Below, piece by piece: positions 39,475 to 49,500 of a DNA stretch of 64,000 nt. The stretch is from positions 1 to 64,000 of the forward strand of contig NC_007951.1 of the NCBI RefSeq assembly GCF_000013645.1, written 5' to 3'. This DNA is from Paraburkholderia xenovorans LB400. Lineage in GTDB: Bacteria > Pseudomonadota > Gammaproteobacteria > Burkholderiales > Burkholderiaceae. The stretch's first letter is position 1, and every line of letters starts with the position of its first letter. The notes below the pieces were generated by a model. It was not told the DNA's origin. It worked only from the letters and a program-made list of their open reading frames with translations, and made no database searches. A program made the translations under genes and the position numbers.

Positions 39475-40023
39475 ATGAATCGACATGTCACCATGGAACA
39501 AAGCGGCGGTGCGCCCAGCTCTCCGCGTCGTGCCGACAGCTATTTGCTGCCGACGCTATTTGATCGTCTGCGCGACGACGCACCGCATAGGCAGACCGAA
39601 GTGCCGGGCGAATATGCCGTCACGCGAACGCAGTTGCGCGACATCATCCAGCGCGATCTGGCCTATCTGTTGAACGCGACCAACCTGGGCGATCTGATCG
39701 ACCCGCAGCGCTATCCACTGGTGGCGGCATCAACCGTGAATTTCGGCGTGCCGCCTCTTGCTGGCGCCTTCATGGCCTCGCGCAAGTGGGCCGATATCGA
39801 AAAAACGATCAAGGACGCGATCGGGCGATTCGAGCCGCGGCTGATACCCGAGTCGCTTCGGGTGGTTCCACGCAGTGATAGTGATCGTCAGGGCCGTCAC
39901 AGCCAGGTGGCCTTCGACATTCACGGAATGGTGCGCATGGAGCCGTATCCACTCGAATTCATGGTGCAAAGCTCGCTCGATCTCGAGTCGAGCCGCTTGC
40001 ATGTCGACCTGAAGCGTATCTGA
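39475..40023 (+). CDS. tssE: Type VI secretion baseplate protein TssE (gp25-like)
   Basis: TssE is the gp25-like wedge protein of the T6SS baseplate that starts sheath assembly. The 182-residue product starts at 39475 (MNRHVTMEQSGGAPSSPRRADSYLLPTLFDRLRDD). Family features: YLLPTLFDRL near the N-terminus, TRTQLRDIIQRDLAYLLNAT, STVNFGVPPLAG, IEKTIKDAIGRFEPRLIPESLRV, and a C-terminal VQSSLDLESSRLHVDL. It is followed by tssF 32 bp later. No tssB, tssC, hcp or clpV genes are near, unlike complete T6SS loci. Confidence 0.9.
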   Translation: MNRHVTMEQSGGAPSSPRRADSYLLPTLFDRLRDDAPHRQTEVPGEYAVTRTQLRDIIQRDLAYLLNATNLGDLIDPQRYPLVAASTVNFGVPPLAGAFMASRKWADIEKTIKDAIGRFEPRLIPESLRVVPRSDSDRQGRHSQVAFDIHGMVRMEPYPLEFMVQSSLDLESSRLHVDLKRI

Positions 40024-40055
40024 ACCAGCAACACTAACGGAGCTGAAGCGCTCGC

Positions 40056-41948
40056 ATGGATCCGCGACTACTCGAATACTACAACCAGGAATTGATCTAC
40101 CTGCGCGAGAGCGCGGGCGAGTTCGCTCAGGCGCACCCGAAGATCGCGCGGCGCCTGGGCCTTCAGGCGGGTGAGATGACCGACCCCTACGTCGAGCGTC
40201 TGATCGAGTCGTTCTGCTTTATGGCCGCGCGCATGCGACTCAAGATCGACGCTGAGTTTCCGCGCTTCACGCAACGCCTGCTCGAAGTCACTTACCCGAA
40301 CTACGTTGCGCCCACGCCGTCGATGGCAGTGGCGCAGTTCTATCCGGCTCACACGAAAGGCGATCTGACCGGGGGCTTCCGTGTGCCGCGCGGCGGGAAG
40401 CTCAAGACAACCACGCCCCGTGGCGAGCATACGCCTTGCACGTTTCGTACAACGCAGGATGTCGTGCTATATCCGCTGGAAATCGTGAGTGCGCGGTTGA
40501 CGGGCATTCCTCCCGACATTCCTGGAATCGAGCGCTATGTCCCCGCGCATTCGCAAGTGTGCGGTGCGCTGCGGCTACGCATTCGAACCACGAATCACGA
40601 AAAGATTGCCTCGCTCCGGAATCTGGATCGTCTGCCGGTCTATCTGGCGGGCGATGAGCAGGTTGCGTCGAACCTGTTCGAGCTCGTGCATACGGCGGGC
40701 ATCGCGTCGATCGTCGGCGAGCCCAACGGGTTCAACGCGCCAGACCGTCCCTTTTCGGCAGTGACGTCGAAGGCCGTGGTGCACGAAGGCCTCGATCCCG
40801 ATCAAGGCATGCTGCCGCTCATATGGTCCAAGTTTCACGGACACAATCTGCTGCATGAGTATTTCGCGTGCCCGAGCCGCTTCTACTTCTTCACGCTTAC
40901 CGGTCTTCAGGATGGCCTGGGAAAAACCCGCGGCGCAGAAGCCGAGATCGTAGTGCTGCTCGACCGTGCGCCGGATCGGCTCGCGAGCCTCGTCGATGCG
41001 TCACGCTTCGCGCTCTTCTGCACGCCGGTCATCAACCTGTTCCCGCAAAGGCTGGAACGTATCGAACTGGCGGAGGCGAGCACGGAGTTTCATCTGGTGC
41101 CCAAACGCCAGGCGCCACTCGACTATGAAGTGTTCTCGGTTCAGGCGCTGCACGCCCAGGTGGGAAATAGCTCGGAAAAGTTCGAATTCCGGCCGCTGTA
41201 TCAGACGCTGAACAACGACGAAGGCAACCACGGCCGATACTTCTCCGTACGCCGCGAGCGCCGTTTGCCTTCGGATACATCGCGCCGCTATGGCACGCGT
41301 ACGCCCTATATCGGCACGGAGACGTTCGTCTCGCTCGTCGATCAACGGGAGGCACCTTATCACGAAGGAATTCGCTATCTGTCCGCGGATGCGTGGCTGA
41401 CCAACCGGGACCTGCCTCTGCTTGTGCCGCGCAACGGCATCGACGATTTCATGCAGATGGAAAGCGGCGAACCGATTGCGAGCATCGGCCTGATTCGCCC
41501 GCCGAGCGCGCCGCGGCCACCTTATGCGGAAGGCGAGACCGCATGGCGGTTGATCCGGCTGTTGAACTTCAACTATTTGCCGCTTGAGGACGTCGATCAT
41601 CGGCCGGGCGGCCAGGGTCTGCGCGACATGCTACGGCTCTTTCTGAGCAGCGAAGACACGGAGCACGAGCGTCAGGTCGAGAGCCTGCTGGGCGTGAAGA
41701 CCCGTTCCGTGACACGCAAGCTTCCGGGCAATGGTCCGCTCGTGTTCGGACGCGGCATTGAATGCCAGTTGACCGTCGATGAGACGGGGTTCTCGGGAAC
41801 GAGTCCCTACCTGCTGGGGCTGATTCTCGAACATTATCTGGCGCGGCACGTATCGATCAATTCGTTCACGCAGACCGAACTGCATTCGATGCAGCGCGGC
41901 CGCATCACGCGCTGGCCCGTGCGCATGGGTACGCGAGGAGTGGCGTAA
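40056..41948 (+). CDS. tssF: Type VI secretion baseplate protein TssF
   Basis: TssF forms the (TssF)2-TssG wedge of the T6SS baseplate. The product is 630 residues, full length. The N-terminus MDPRLLEYYNQELIYLRESAGEFAQAHPKIARRLGLQ is diagnostic, as are DPYVERLIESFCFMAARMRLKIDAEFPRFTQRLLEVTYPNYVAPTPSMAV and the C-terminal SPYLLGLILEHYLARHVSINSFTQTELHS. Its stop overlaps the ATG of the shortened tssG (TAATG). The gene looks intact. Confidence 0.95.
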   Translation: MDPRLLEYYNQELIYLRESAGEFAQAHPKIARRLGLQAGEMTDPYVERLIESFCFMAARMRLKIDAEFPRFTQRLLEVTYPNYVAPTPSMAVAQFYPAHTKGDLTGGFRVPRGGKLKTTTPRGEHTPCTFRTTQDVVLYPLEIVSARLTGIPPDIPGIERYVPAHSQVCGALRLRIRTTNHEKIASLRNLDRLPVYLAGDEQVASNLFELVHTAGIASIVGEPNGFNAPDRPFSAVTSKAVVHEGLDPDQGMLPLIWSKFHGHNLLHEYFACPSRFYFFTLTGLQDGLGKTRGAEAEIVVLLDRAPDRLASLVDASRFALFCTPVINLFPQRLERIELAEASTEFHLVPKRQAPLDYEVFSVQALHAQVGNSSEKFEFRPLYQTLNNDEGNHGRYFSVRRERRLPSDTSRRYGTRTPYIGTETFVSLVDQREAPYHEGIRYLSADAWLTNRDLPLLVPRNGIDDFMQMESGEPIASIGLIRPPSAPRPPYAEGETAWRLIRLLNFNYLPLEDVDHRPGGQGLRDMLRLFLSSEDTEHERQVESLLGVKTRSVTRKLPGNGPLVFGRGIECQLTVDETGFSGTSPYLLGLILEHYLARHVSINSFTQTELHSMQRGRITRWPVRMGTRGVA

Positions 41949-42280
41949 TGGGGCGTATGGCGTATACCCCGTTGCAGCGCGAGTCGGCACTCTCTGCGGA
42001 GATGATCGAAGGCCTGCGGACCGCGCCGCGTGGCGCTGCGTTGCCGGAACTGGTGGATTGGGTGCGCAGCTTCATCGGCCGGGAGTTCCAATGGGAACTG
42101 GAATTGCGCATCAAGGCGGAGAGTGCGCCACCTGCGGTGCTGGGTGGCGAGCAACAGTTGGGCTGGTCGGGATGGCTTGGCCGGTCGCCCGACGGCACAC
42201 CAGTTACCGGCATGCGCTTCGAGCCCGAAGAGTATGTCGGGCGCGGCGCGCGCGAGTCAGTTGGGAATCTGTATCAATGA
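41948..42280 (+). pseudogene. tssG: TssG remnant (110 residues, C-terminal part only)
   Basis: TssG proteins are usually about 300-350 residues. This frame has 110, starting at the ATG that overlaps the tssF stop. From residue ~30 it matches the end of TssG (ALPELVDWVRSFIGREFQWELELRIKAESAPPAVLGGEQQLGWSGWL). The first ~28 residues (MGRMAYTPLQRESALSAEMIEGL...) could be the original N-terminus, which would make this an in-frame internal deletion of ~200 or more residues. There is no room for the missing part, because vgrG starts 114 bp later. Whether the short protein has a role is unclear. Confidence 0.75.
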
Positions 42281-42393
42281 CCACAACTTGCCCACTGCGT
42301 TCTGCTTCGGCGCGTGCAGACATGAACGCTACGCGGCAATAGAAGTTTGGCGCTATTTGCCGATCACCATCCGTTTTTCCGAGGTTTTGCGTC

Positions 42394-44568
42394 GTGCTGA
42401 AATCCTTGACCCGTACCGTAACCATGCGTGGTGCAGCACTGCCTGGCACACCGCTGGGCGAGCCCGCGTTGCTCTTGCGATCCATTCAGGGAGAAGAAGT
42501 CCTTTCCCAGATATATACGTACACCCTCAACTGCTGCACGCCGCTTGCCTCGGTCATGCCGGAGCATGCAGCGGCCAACATCGACCTGAAGTCGATGATC
42601 GGGAAAGAGCTGACTGTTACTATCGAACTGGAAGGAATGGGCGACTATGTGCCGGGCCTGGCCGGAATTGCAGGCGCGGCCAACATCGGCGCGGGCACGC
42701 GCGAGATCAGCGGGATTGTGACGAAAGCGCACTACGTTGGCCAATCGAATCAGCAGAGTCACTATCAGTTGATACTCGCACCGTGGATCTGGCTCGCTGA
42801 CCAGCGTTCGGACTTCAGGATATTTCAGGGCAAGACGGTCGTGGAGATCATCGAGCAGGTGTTCGAGAACTATATGTACTCGTATCAGATGCGCCTGAGC
42901 GAGCAGTATCCCGTGCTGGACTATCAGGTTCAGTATGGAGAGACGGATTTCTATTTTGTTCAGCGCCTGATGGCCGAACACGGCATATATTGGTTCTTCG
43001 AGCACAGCGACGGTTTTCACCGGATGATTCTGGTCGATCAGCCCGGTGCGCACAAGCCGGTTGAAAGTGCCGCCTATCAGACACTGTGGTATTTTCCGCC
43101 GGGCCATAAGATCGATCGGGAATACGTCGATCGCTTTACTCTGGGTGGAAGCCTGCAATCCGGACGGTGGACCACGAACGACTTCGACTTCAAGAAGCCG
43201 AACGCGGTGCTGATCGAGCAAAACGAACTTCCGCAGAAAACCGCGCATAGTAATCTTGAGCGCTACGAGTGGCCCGGTGACTATACCAATCCATCACACG
43301 GCGAGCAGTTCGCGCGCTTGCGTATGGAAGAGGTACGCGCGCACGGAGAGCGCGCCAGAGGGTCCGGCAACGTGCGCGACATTGTGTGCGGCACGACCTT
43401 TCGGCTGGAAGGTTATCCGCATGAAGCGGCCAATCAGGAATACCTCGTGATTTCGTCGTCGATTGCTGCGTCGGAGGCAGATCAGACCACGGGTTCAAGC
43501 GAGTACACCTTCAAATCCTCGTTCCTGGTTCAGCCGGCAACGACCGTATTCCGGCCGTCGCGCAAGCCTTATCCGAAGCCGCGCACAAGCGGTCCGCAGA
43601 CCGCCATCGTGACGGGTCCGCCGGACCAGGAGATCTGGACCGATCAGTACGGCAGAGTGAAGCTGAGTTTCCACTGGGATCGCTCAGGGGTGAAGGATCA
43701 GAGCTCGTCGTGCTGGATACGCGTGTCCTATCCGTGGGTGGGAACGAACTACGGCTCAATCAACATTCCGCGCATTGGCACAGAGGTGATCGTCGACTTC
43801 GAGAACGGCGATCCGGATCTTCCCATTGTCACGGGCAGGGTCTACAACGCGGCATCCATGCCGCCCTGGCCGTTGCCCGCCGGCGCCACCCAAAGCGGTA
43901 CGCTGTCGCGCTCCACGAAGGGCGGCGGATATGACAACGCCAATGCGATTCGCTTCGAGGACATGAAGGGTAGTGAAGAACTCTGGCTGCACGCGGAGAA
44001 AGACCAGCGCATCGAAGTCGAACATGACGAGAGTCACTGGGTCGGAAACAACCGGCTGAAGACTATCGACGGCAACGAAACCGTGAAGGTCAACATGAAC
44101 CGCACGGAAGCGGTTGCGCTGAACGAAACCATCGCCGTTGGCATGAACAGATCGGAGATTGTCGGCCTCAACGAAACGGTCGTTGTCGGAGTCAACCGGA
44201 TGATCACGACCGGTATCGACCAGGCGGTACAGGTCGGCGTGAACTCGATGATGACTGTAGGAGCAATGCAAACAGAATCGATCGGCTCGAACTATCAACT
44301 CACGGTGGGTTCGAATTTCACGAGTCAGATCGGTAATTCGCTTTCGCAGAGCGCCGGACAGTCGATCTCCATGACCGCGGGAAAAATGGTCAGCGTGAAC
44401 TCGGGCGGAACGGCCGGCTATAGCGCGAGCGATAAGCTGACGTTGCAGTGCGGTCAGGCGTCGATCTCGCTCGAGAGCAACGGAAACATCACGATCAGCG
44501 GCACTTCCATCGATGTTCAGGGTTCACAGCATGTTGGTATCAACGGTGCGATCGTGGACATCAATTGA
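42394..44568 (+). CDS. vgrG: Type VI secretion spike protein VgrG (TssI)
   Basis: VgrG forms the trimeric spike that tops the Hcp tube and carries effectors. The product is 724 residues from the GTG at 42394 (GAGG upstream); an ATG at 42424 is possible. The gp27-like half spans residues ~1-380 (YPVLDYQVQYGETDFYFVQRLMAEHGIYWFFEHSDG). The gp5-OB part follows with DQYGRVKLSFHWDR and SSCWIRVSYPWVGTNYGSINIPRIGTEVIVDFENGDPDLPIVTGRVYNA. The C-terminal ~180 residues are repeats (NETVKVNMNRTEAVALNETIAVGMNRSE...), the beta-helix needle. No extra enzymatic domain is fused. Confidence 0.94.
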   Translation: MLKSLTRTVTMRGAALPGTPLGEPALLLRSIQGEEVLSQIYTYTLNCCTPLASVMPEHAAANIDLKSMIGKELTVTIELEGMGDYVPGLAGIAGAANIGAGTREISGIVTKAHYVGQSNQQSHYQLILAPWIWLADQRSDFRIFQGKTVVEIIEQVFENYMYSYQMRLSEQYPVLDYQVQYGETDFYFVQRLMAEHGIYWFFEHSDGFHRMILVDQPGAHKPVESAAYQTLWYFPPGHKIDREYVDRFTLGGSLQSGRWTTNDFDFKKPNAVLIEQNELPQKTAHSNLERYEWPGDYTNPSHGEQFARLRMEEVRAHGERARGSGNVRDIVCGTTFRLEGYPHEAANQEYLVISSSIAASEADQTTGSSEYTFKSSFLVQPATTVFRPSRKPYPKPRTSGPQTAIVTGPPDQEIWTDQYGRVKLSFHWDRSGVKDQSSSCWIRVSYPWVGTNYGSINIPRIGTEVIVDFENGDPDLPIVTGRVYNAASMPPWPLPAGATQSGTLSRSTKGGGYDNANAIRFEDMKGSEELWLHAEKDQRIEVEHDESHWVGNNRLKTIDGNETVKVNMNRTEAVALNETIAVGMNRSEIVGLNETVVVGVNRMITTGIDQAVQVGVNSMMTVGAMQTESIGSNYQLTVGSNFTSQIGNSLSQSAGQSISMTAGKMVSVNSGGTAGYSASDKLTLQCGQASISLESNGNITISGTSIDVQGSQHVGINGAIVDIN

Positions 44569-44698
44569 TCAAATGACCTGTCGGGAAGAGAAGGCGGTGT
44601 TTTTCATGTTCGCGGGAAACCGGGTTTTTAACGCTGGGTTTTTCCGGAAGCGTTCACACCGACCGGCGACCCTGAAAAGATTTACAGAGTAATCCTGA

Positions 44699-46036
44699 AT
44701 GCAGTTTTTGAACTTGACGCCATTCGACACGTTGTGTTTCGGCGGGGTGGATCTCGAGGACGAACAATTCCGTGTCGTCGTGATGAAGGTCGGTTACGAG
44801 TTATTGCCGACAGATGTCCCAGGTCGCTTCGTCGCTCAAACCGTGAAAGAACCGGTGCCGCTTTGCATGCGAGACGAGTACTACGGAGCTGTCAACGAGA
44901 GTAGCGTTCGGGAGGAAAGCGATCTTGCGCACTACAAACCGCGTTGTGACGTGATCATCCGCGGCAGTACGCACGCGCCGGATGGCGTGGCTGCAACGCA
45001 TTGGAACGCGCGAATCAAGGTCAGCTCGCCGCAATCCTCGTTGCAGACCGTATCGCAGGTCGCCGGATTGTCTGCGAAGCTCGATCTTAAACCCGCCCTG
45101 GACGCGCGATATGCAGAACGTTGGGCGATTCCAGTCGCGTTGCCCGAGCATTCGTTCGACCCGGGCACTTCGCGCCAGGTCCTACTCGACAAGACGTTGC
45201 AGGTCAGCGGGCCGCGTGAGTTTCAGCGCCATTTCGCAGGTTGGAGCGTGAGCACACCTCAAGCGGCGACACACGTCCCGCTGCGATGGGAGCATGCGTT
45301 CGGGGGCGGCAGTGTGGTTCGCAACCCCCGGCATGGCCAGGATCCTGATGAGGTGGAGTTCCTGCTGAACGAAGTCTGTTTCAGCAATCCACTCGGTTGC
45401 GGATGGATTGAAGACCGTTATGCCGACACGCTTCGAAAGGCAGGGCTGAAACAGCCGGAACGATTGCCGGCGCCACAGATTGAAGTGCCGGACGGACCAA
45501 CCCGGCGGCCGGTGACGATCCTGCATCCAGATCAGTTCGATACCACCAATCCCGCTGAATTCATCCGGATTGCGCAAGGATACGGTGAGCTTCCGGCGGG
45601 GTTCGGCATAGTAGGACGATCCTGGGCGCCGCGGCTGCAATTGGCCGGCACTTACGATGAGAAATGGAAAGACGAGCGGTGGCCCTTACTCCCGGACGAC
45701 TTCGATTTCGGTTACTGGAACTGTGCTCCACGGGACCAGCAGATCGAAGCACTTCCTGCGGACGCGCGCCTTGAATTATGGAATCTGGTGGATTCAGCTT
45801 TAACGCCGGATGGATATCTGCGCGTTGAATTGCCAGGTGACTGGCCACTGGTTTATATCCATCGCAACGATGGCATCTGCCTGCCGATGCCGATGACGAC
45901 CGATACGCTACTGATCGACACAGACGCCATGACGCTGACGCTCACACATCGCTTCCCGTTCATTGAAGAATCCTTTATTGAACGGGTGGAGGCGCATATT
46001 CACCGGCCACTGGGCACGCCGCTCGCAACTGTTTGA
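44699..46036 (+). CDS. DUF2169 protein, T6SS effector-loading adaptor
   Basis: A 445-residue protein starting MQFLNLTPFDTLCFGGVDLEDEQFRVVVMKVGYEL, the conserved beginning of DUF2169. PVPLCMRDEYYGAVNESSVREESDLAHYKPRCDVIIRG and PLRWEHAFGGGSVVRN are also family-typical. Such proteins are encoded between vgrG and PAAR-like/Rhs effectors and are thought to help load effectors on the spike. That is its position here. Confidence 0.88.
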   Translation: MQFLNLTPFDTLCFGGVDLEDEQFRVVVMKVGYELLPTDVPGRFVAQTVKEPVPLCMRDEYYGAVNESSVREESDLAHYKPRCDVIIRGSTHAPDGVAATHWNARIKVSSPQSSLQTVSQVAGLSAKLDLKPALDARYAERWAIPVALPEHSFDPGTSRQVLLDKTLQVSGPREFQRHFAGWSVSTPQAATHVPLRWEHAFGGGSVVRNPRHGQDPDEVEFLLNEVCFSNPLGCGWIEDRYADTLRKAGLKQPERLPAPQIEVPDGPTRRPVTILHPDQFDTTNPAEFIRIAQGYGELPAGFGIVGRSWAPRLQLAGTYDEKWKDERWPLLPDDFDFGYWNCAPRDQQIEALPADARLELWNLVDSALTPDGYLRVELPGDWPLVYIHRNDGICLPMPMTTDTLLIDTDAMTLTLTHRFPFIEESFIERVEAHIHRPLGTPLATV

Positions 46037-46091
46037 GGGATCCTGTTCGCCTTCTGGCCGGGCGCCGGATAATTTTGGAATACTGACGAAG

Positions 46092-46448
46092 ATGGCAACT
46101 AATCTCATTGCTCGCCGGGACGGCGGGTGGGTGGTAATCAGCAAGGTACCTGACGTTTGTCTGACTTTCATTGGCGCTATCCCCGTTCCCGTACCGTACC
46201 CGGTTTTTGCGTCGCTGCAGCCGGCACAGCAGACCACCACGAACGTGAATGTCAATGGAGATCCGATTGTGGTCTTCGATAGCAGCTTCGTTCCGATGAC
46301 ACAGGGAGGCGAGGCCGGCACGCAGGGCGGCATCATGAGCGGGACGACAGCGCAAAAGACGCGGCCGCTGCAGCACAGCAATACGGTGAAGTGTCAGGGC
46401 AAGTTCATTGTCCGTGCCGAGGATCTTTTCAGCATGAATGGGCCATAG
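46092..46448 (+). CDS. DUF4150 (PAAR-like) spike-tip protein
   Basis: A 118-residue protein from the ATG at 46092 (MATNLIARRDGGWVVISKVPDVCLTFIGAIPVPVPYP), with a ribosome-site-like GAAGAT close by; the upstream open frame overlaps the DUF2169 gene. PDVCLTFIG...VPVPYPVF and VKCQGKFIVRAEDLFSMN are DUF4150 features. DUF4150 domains replace PAAR at the VgrG tip, so the following Rhs protein, which lacks its own PAAR, probably docks through this one. Confidence 0.85.
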   Translation: MATNLIARRDGGWVVISKVPDVCLTFIGAIPVPVPYPVFASLQPAQQTTTNVNVNGDPIVVFDSSFVPMTQGGEAGTQGGIMSGTTAQKTRPLQHSNTVKCQGKFIVRAEDLFSMNGP

Positions 46449-46581
46449 AAAACGTGCGGTCAGTAGGCGAGGTTGCTAACGCATAACCACTGTTCGCGTG
46501 TGGCGCCGTCATGCTCACCGCGAGGAAATGGTCTTGGCAGAAATGGAAGGTTTATATGACAGCAAGTAGGGATGGGCGCTA

Positions 46582-49500
46582 ATGCCAAGGGGAAAACTGA
46601 CACCGACGCAGGTTCAGAATTTTTTGAACGGAGGCTCAGGAAATACGTTTGGCAATCCGACTCAGAAACAACTTCCACAGTCACAGAGGAGTATTAGTAA
46701 CCCTGGAGGCAAGGGAGGCGTTAACTTAAAACCCACCGATCCGGACTGGAAAGAGCACTTCCACGAGATCATGGATATGTTCGGCAATATACCGGTCATA
46801 GGTAGCTTATTCAACGCGATCAATGCGGGCGTATACCTTGCCGAGGGCAACGTAGCGAGTGCAATGGAGAACCTTGGCTACGTGGTCATGGATCTCATTC
46901 CCGGCGCCGGCGAGCTTAAATCGGCGGGAAACATAGGTGAGGATATCGGGAAGCTGGCAGAGAAAACCGGTACCAGGCTCACCGAGGGGGAGGCGGAAAA
47001 AGCCGGGAAGCAGATCGCCGAGAAGCAGGCTGAGAAGCAGGCTGAGAAGCGGGCGGAAAAGCGGGCGGAAAAGCAGGCCGGCGAGCAGGCCGAGAAGGAC
47101 GGAGGCAAGGCTGAGAAGGAAAAGCAGGAGGCGTGCAGGAACAACAAGGGCGTCGGCCATCCGGTCAATCCGATCACCGGCGTCAAGTTCCTGGACGGAG
47201 AGGAAGACCTGGACTTTGTGCTGCCTTGCGCCGTGCCTCTGCACTGGCAGCGCAGCTATTTTTCGAATCTGGTGGGCAACGGCTGGCTTGGACAAGGCTG
47301 GTCGCTGCCGTTCTCGTTGTGTCTGAAGCGGGTCGGCTACTCGGTATTGATGGTCGATGCGCAAGGACACGAAACCCGTCTGCCGATGCTCGCCCCGGGC
47401 GAGCGCAAACGCATGGACAGTACGGGCTTCGAAGTGCACCGCGAAACGTCCGCCCGTTATCGATTCACCTCGGCCGATTGCAGTACGCAGTATGTGTTTG
47501 CGTCGCTCACCGTCGGCGAGTATGACGGCGCCGGGCAGAATGACGGCACGCTCCCGCTCGTTGCCATCGGCGATCGTTACGGCAACCACCAGCGTCTGCT
47601 GTATGACGAGGCCGGCATGCCCGCGCTCATCCACGACGCTGGCGGCCGCGTGCTGCGGTTGCAATTCACCGCGCTGCCCGTGGACGAAGGTGGAACCGTG
47701 CAGCGGTTGCAGCGCGTGGTGCTGGGAAGTCAAGCACTGGTCTCGTATGAGTACTCGCCCGAGGGTGATCTGGTGCGCGTGCGTGATGCCGACGGACAGG
47801 CCACGCGCGAATACCGCTACAACAATCACATTCTGATCGAACATAGCCAGCCCGGTGCGCTGATCGCACGCTACGAATACGACCAGTACACGTTGGACGG
47901 CAAGGTGTTGCGGCTCGAGAACAACCTCGGACAGACCTGGCAGTTCCGCTATCTGCCCAGCCGGACGGAAGTGACCGATGCGCTCGGACAGACGCGGTGC
48001 TATCTGTTCAATGACCAGAAGATGATGGTGGGCCAGATCGATGCCGCCGGCAACGCGACGCGTATCGATGTCGATGGACAGGGCAATCCGCTGCGCGTCA
48101 CCGACCCGGCCGGCGGCGTACGTCTTGCCACTTACGACGCACGCGGGAACATGACCTCGCTCACCGACGCAGCCGGCCGACGCACCGAGATCCAGTACCA
48201 TCCGCAATGGCAGCGGCCCACGCTCATCGTCGATGCGATGGGCGCGGCAACGCGCGTTGCCTACGATGCAGCGGGCAACCTGATTCGCAGGACAAACGCG
48301 CTGGGGCACGTCACCGGGTACGCTTACGACGATGACGGACGCGTCATTCGCATCACCGATGCGCACGGCAAGCACCGGCACTTCGCGTACGACGTTCATG
48401 GCCGGCTCACGAGTCATATCGATTGCTCTGGACGGGCAACCCACTACGGTTGGGATGACTGGGGACATCTGGCGTTGGTGACTAACGCCGCAGGCGAAAC
48501 GACGCGCTATTGGCGAAATCGCAGGGGACGCCTGCTTAGGACCCGTCACGCCGACGGCACCGGCGAGGAATTCACTTACGATATTCACGGTCGCCTGATT
48601 GCGCACACCGATGCGCACGGGGCCAGCACGCAATGGGAGCGGGCCGCCGATGGCCTGCCGGTGACGCGTATCGATGCGCTGGGGCACTGTCTGCGCTACG
48701 AGTATGATGCGGCGCGCCGCTTGCAAACGCTGACCAATGAAAACGGCGCGCCGTACCGCTTCACCTACGATACGGCCGGCCGTCTGGTCGAGCAACAGGG
48801 TTTCGACGGGCGTCTGATCCGTTACCGCTACGACGCGGCCGGATGGTTGACGGAGCAGATCGAACTGGGCGCGTACGAAGATCACGCGGCCGCCGACGGC
48901 AACCATCCCGATACCTTGCGTACCACGTATGAGCGGGACAAGGCCGGACGCATCACCGCGACAACGATAAGCCGCGCGGGCGACGAACGTACCGAGCGCA
49001 TCACATGGCGGTATGACGCAGCCGGTCGGCTGATTGAGGCGAGCAACGATTGCTGCCGTCTTGAGCGCGGCTACGATGCGGTGGGCCGACTGAGCAGCGA
49101 AACCAGCCATGTCGCGGGCCGGTCGCTGACGGTGAGCTACGAGCATGACGCGTTGGGCAATCACATCAGAACGACGTTGCCGGACGGCCGCCACATCGAC
49201 TACCTCTACTATGGTTCTGGGCATTTGCACCAGATCAGCATCGACGGCGAAGTGATCAGCGATATCGAACGCGATGCGCTGCATCGGGAAGTGAGCCGCA
49301 CGCAGGGGGAACTCGTCAGTCACTATCAATATGACCTTCAGGGTCGGCACATTGGACAGCAAACAATGGGTCGCGCCGTGTCCGGGCATTCGGCGATCAC
49401 GCTCATCTCACGCACGTATCGGTATGACGAGGTGGGTAATGTTCGCGAGATGACGGATCGGCAGTCCGGTGTGCATCGCTACCGGTACGATCCGCTCGGA

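Noticed and set aside
44000..44568. Repeats in the 3' part of vgrG as a CRISPR-like or tandem DNA repeat
   Set aside because: They are degenerate protein-level repeats (NETV/MNRSE) of the VgrG beta-helix needle, without conserved DNA repeats or spacers.
46807..49389. 860-codon minus-strand frame opposite the Rhs gene
   Set aside because: Antisense shadow of the Rhs repeats with low-complexity Arg/Val/Ile composition; the + strand frame has clear Rhs motifs.
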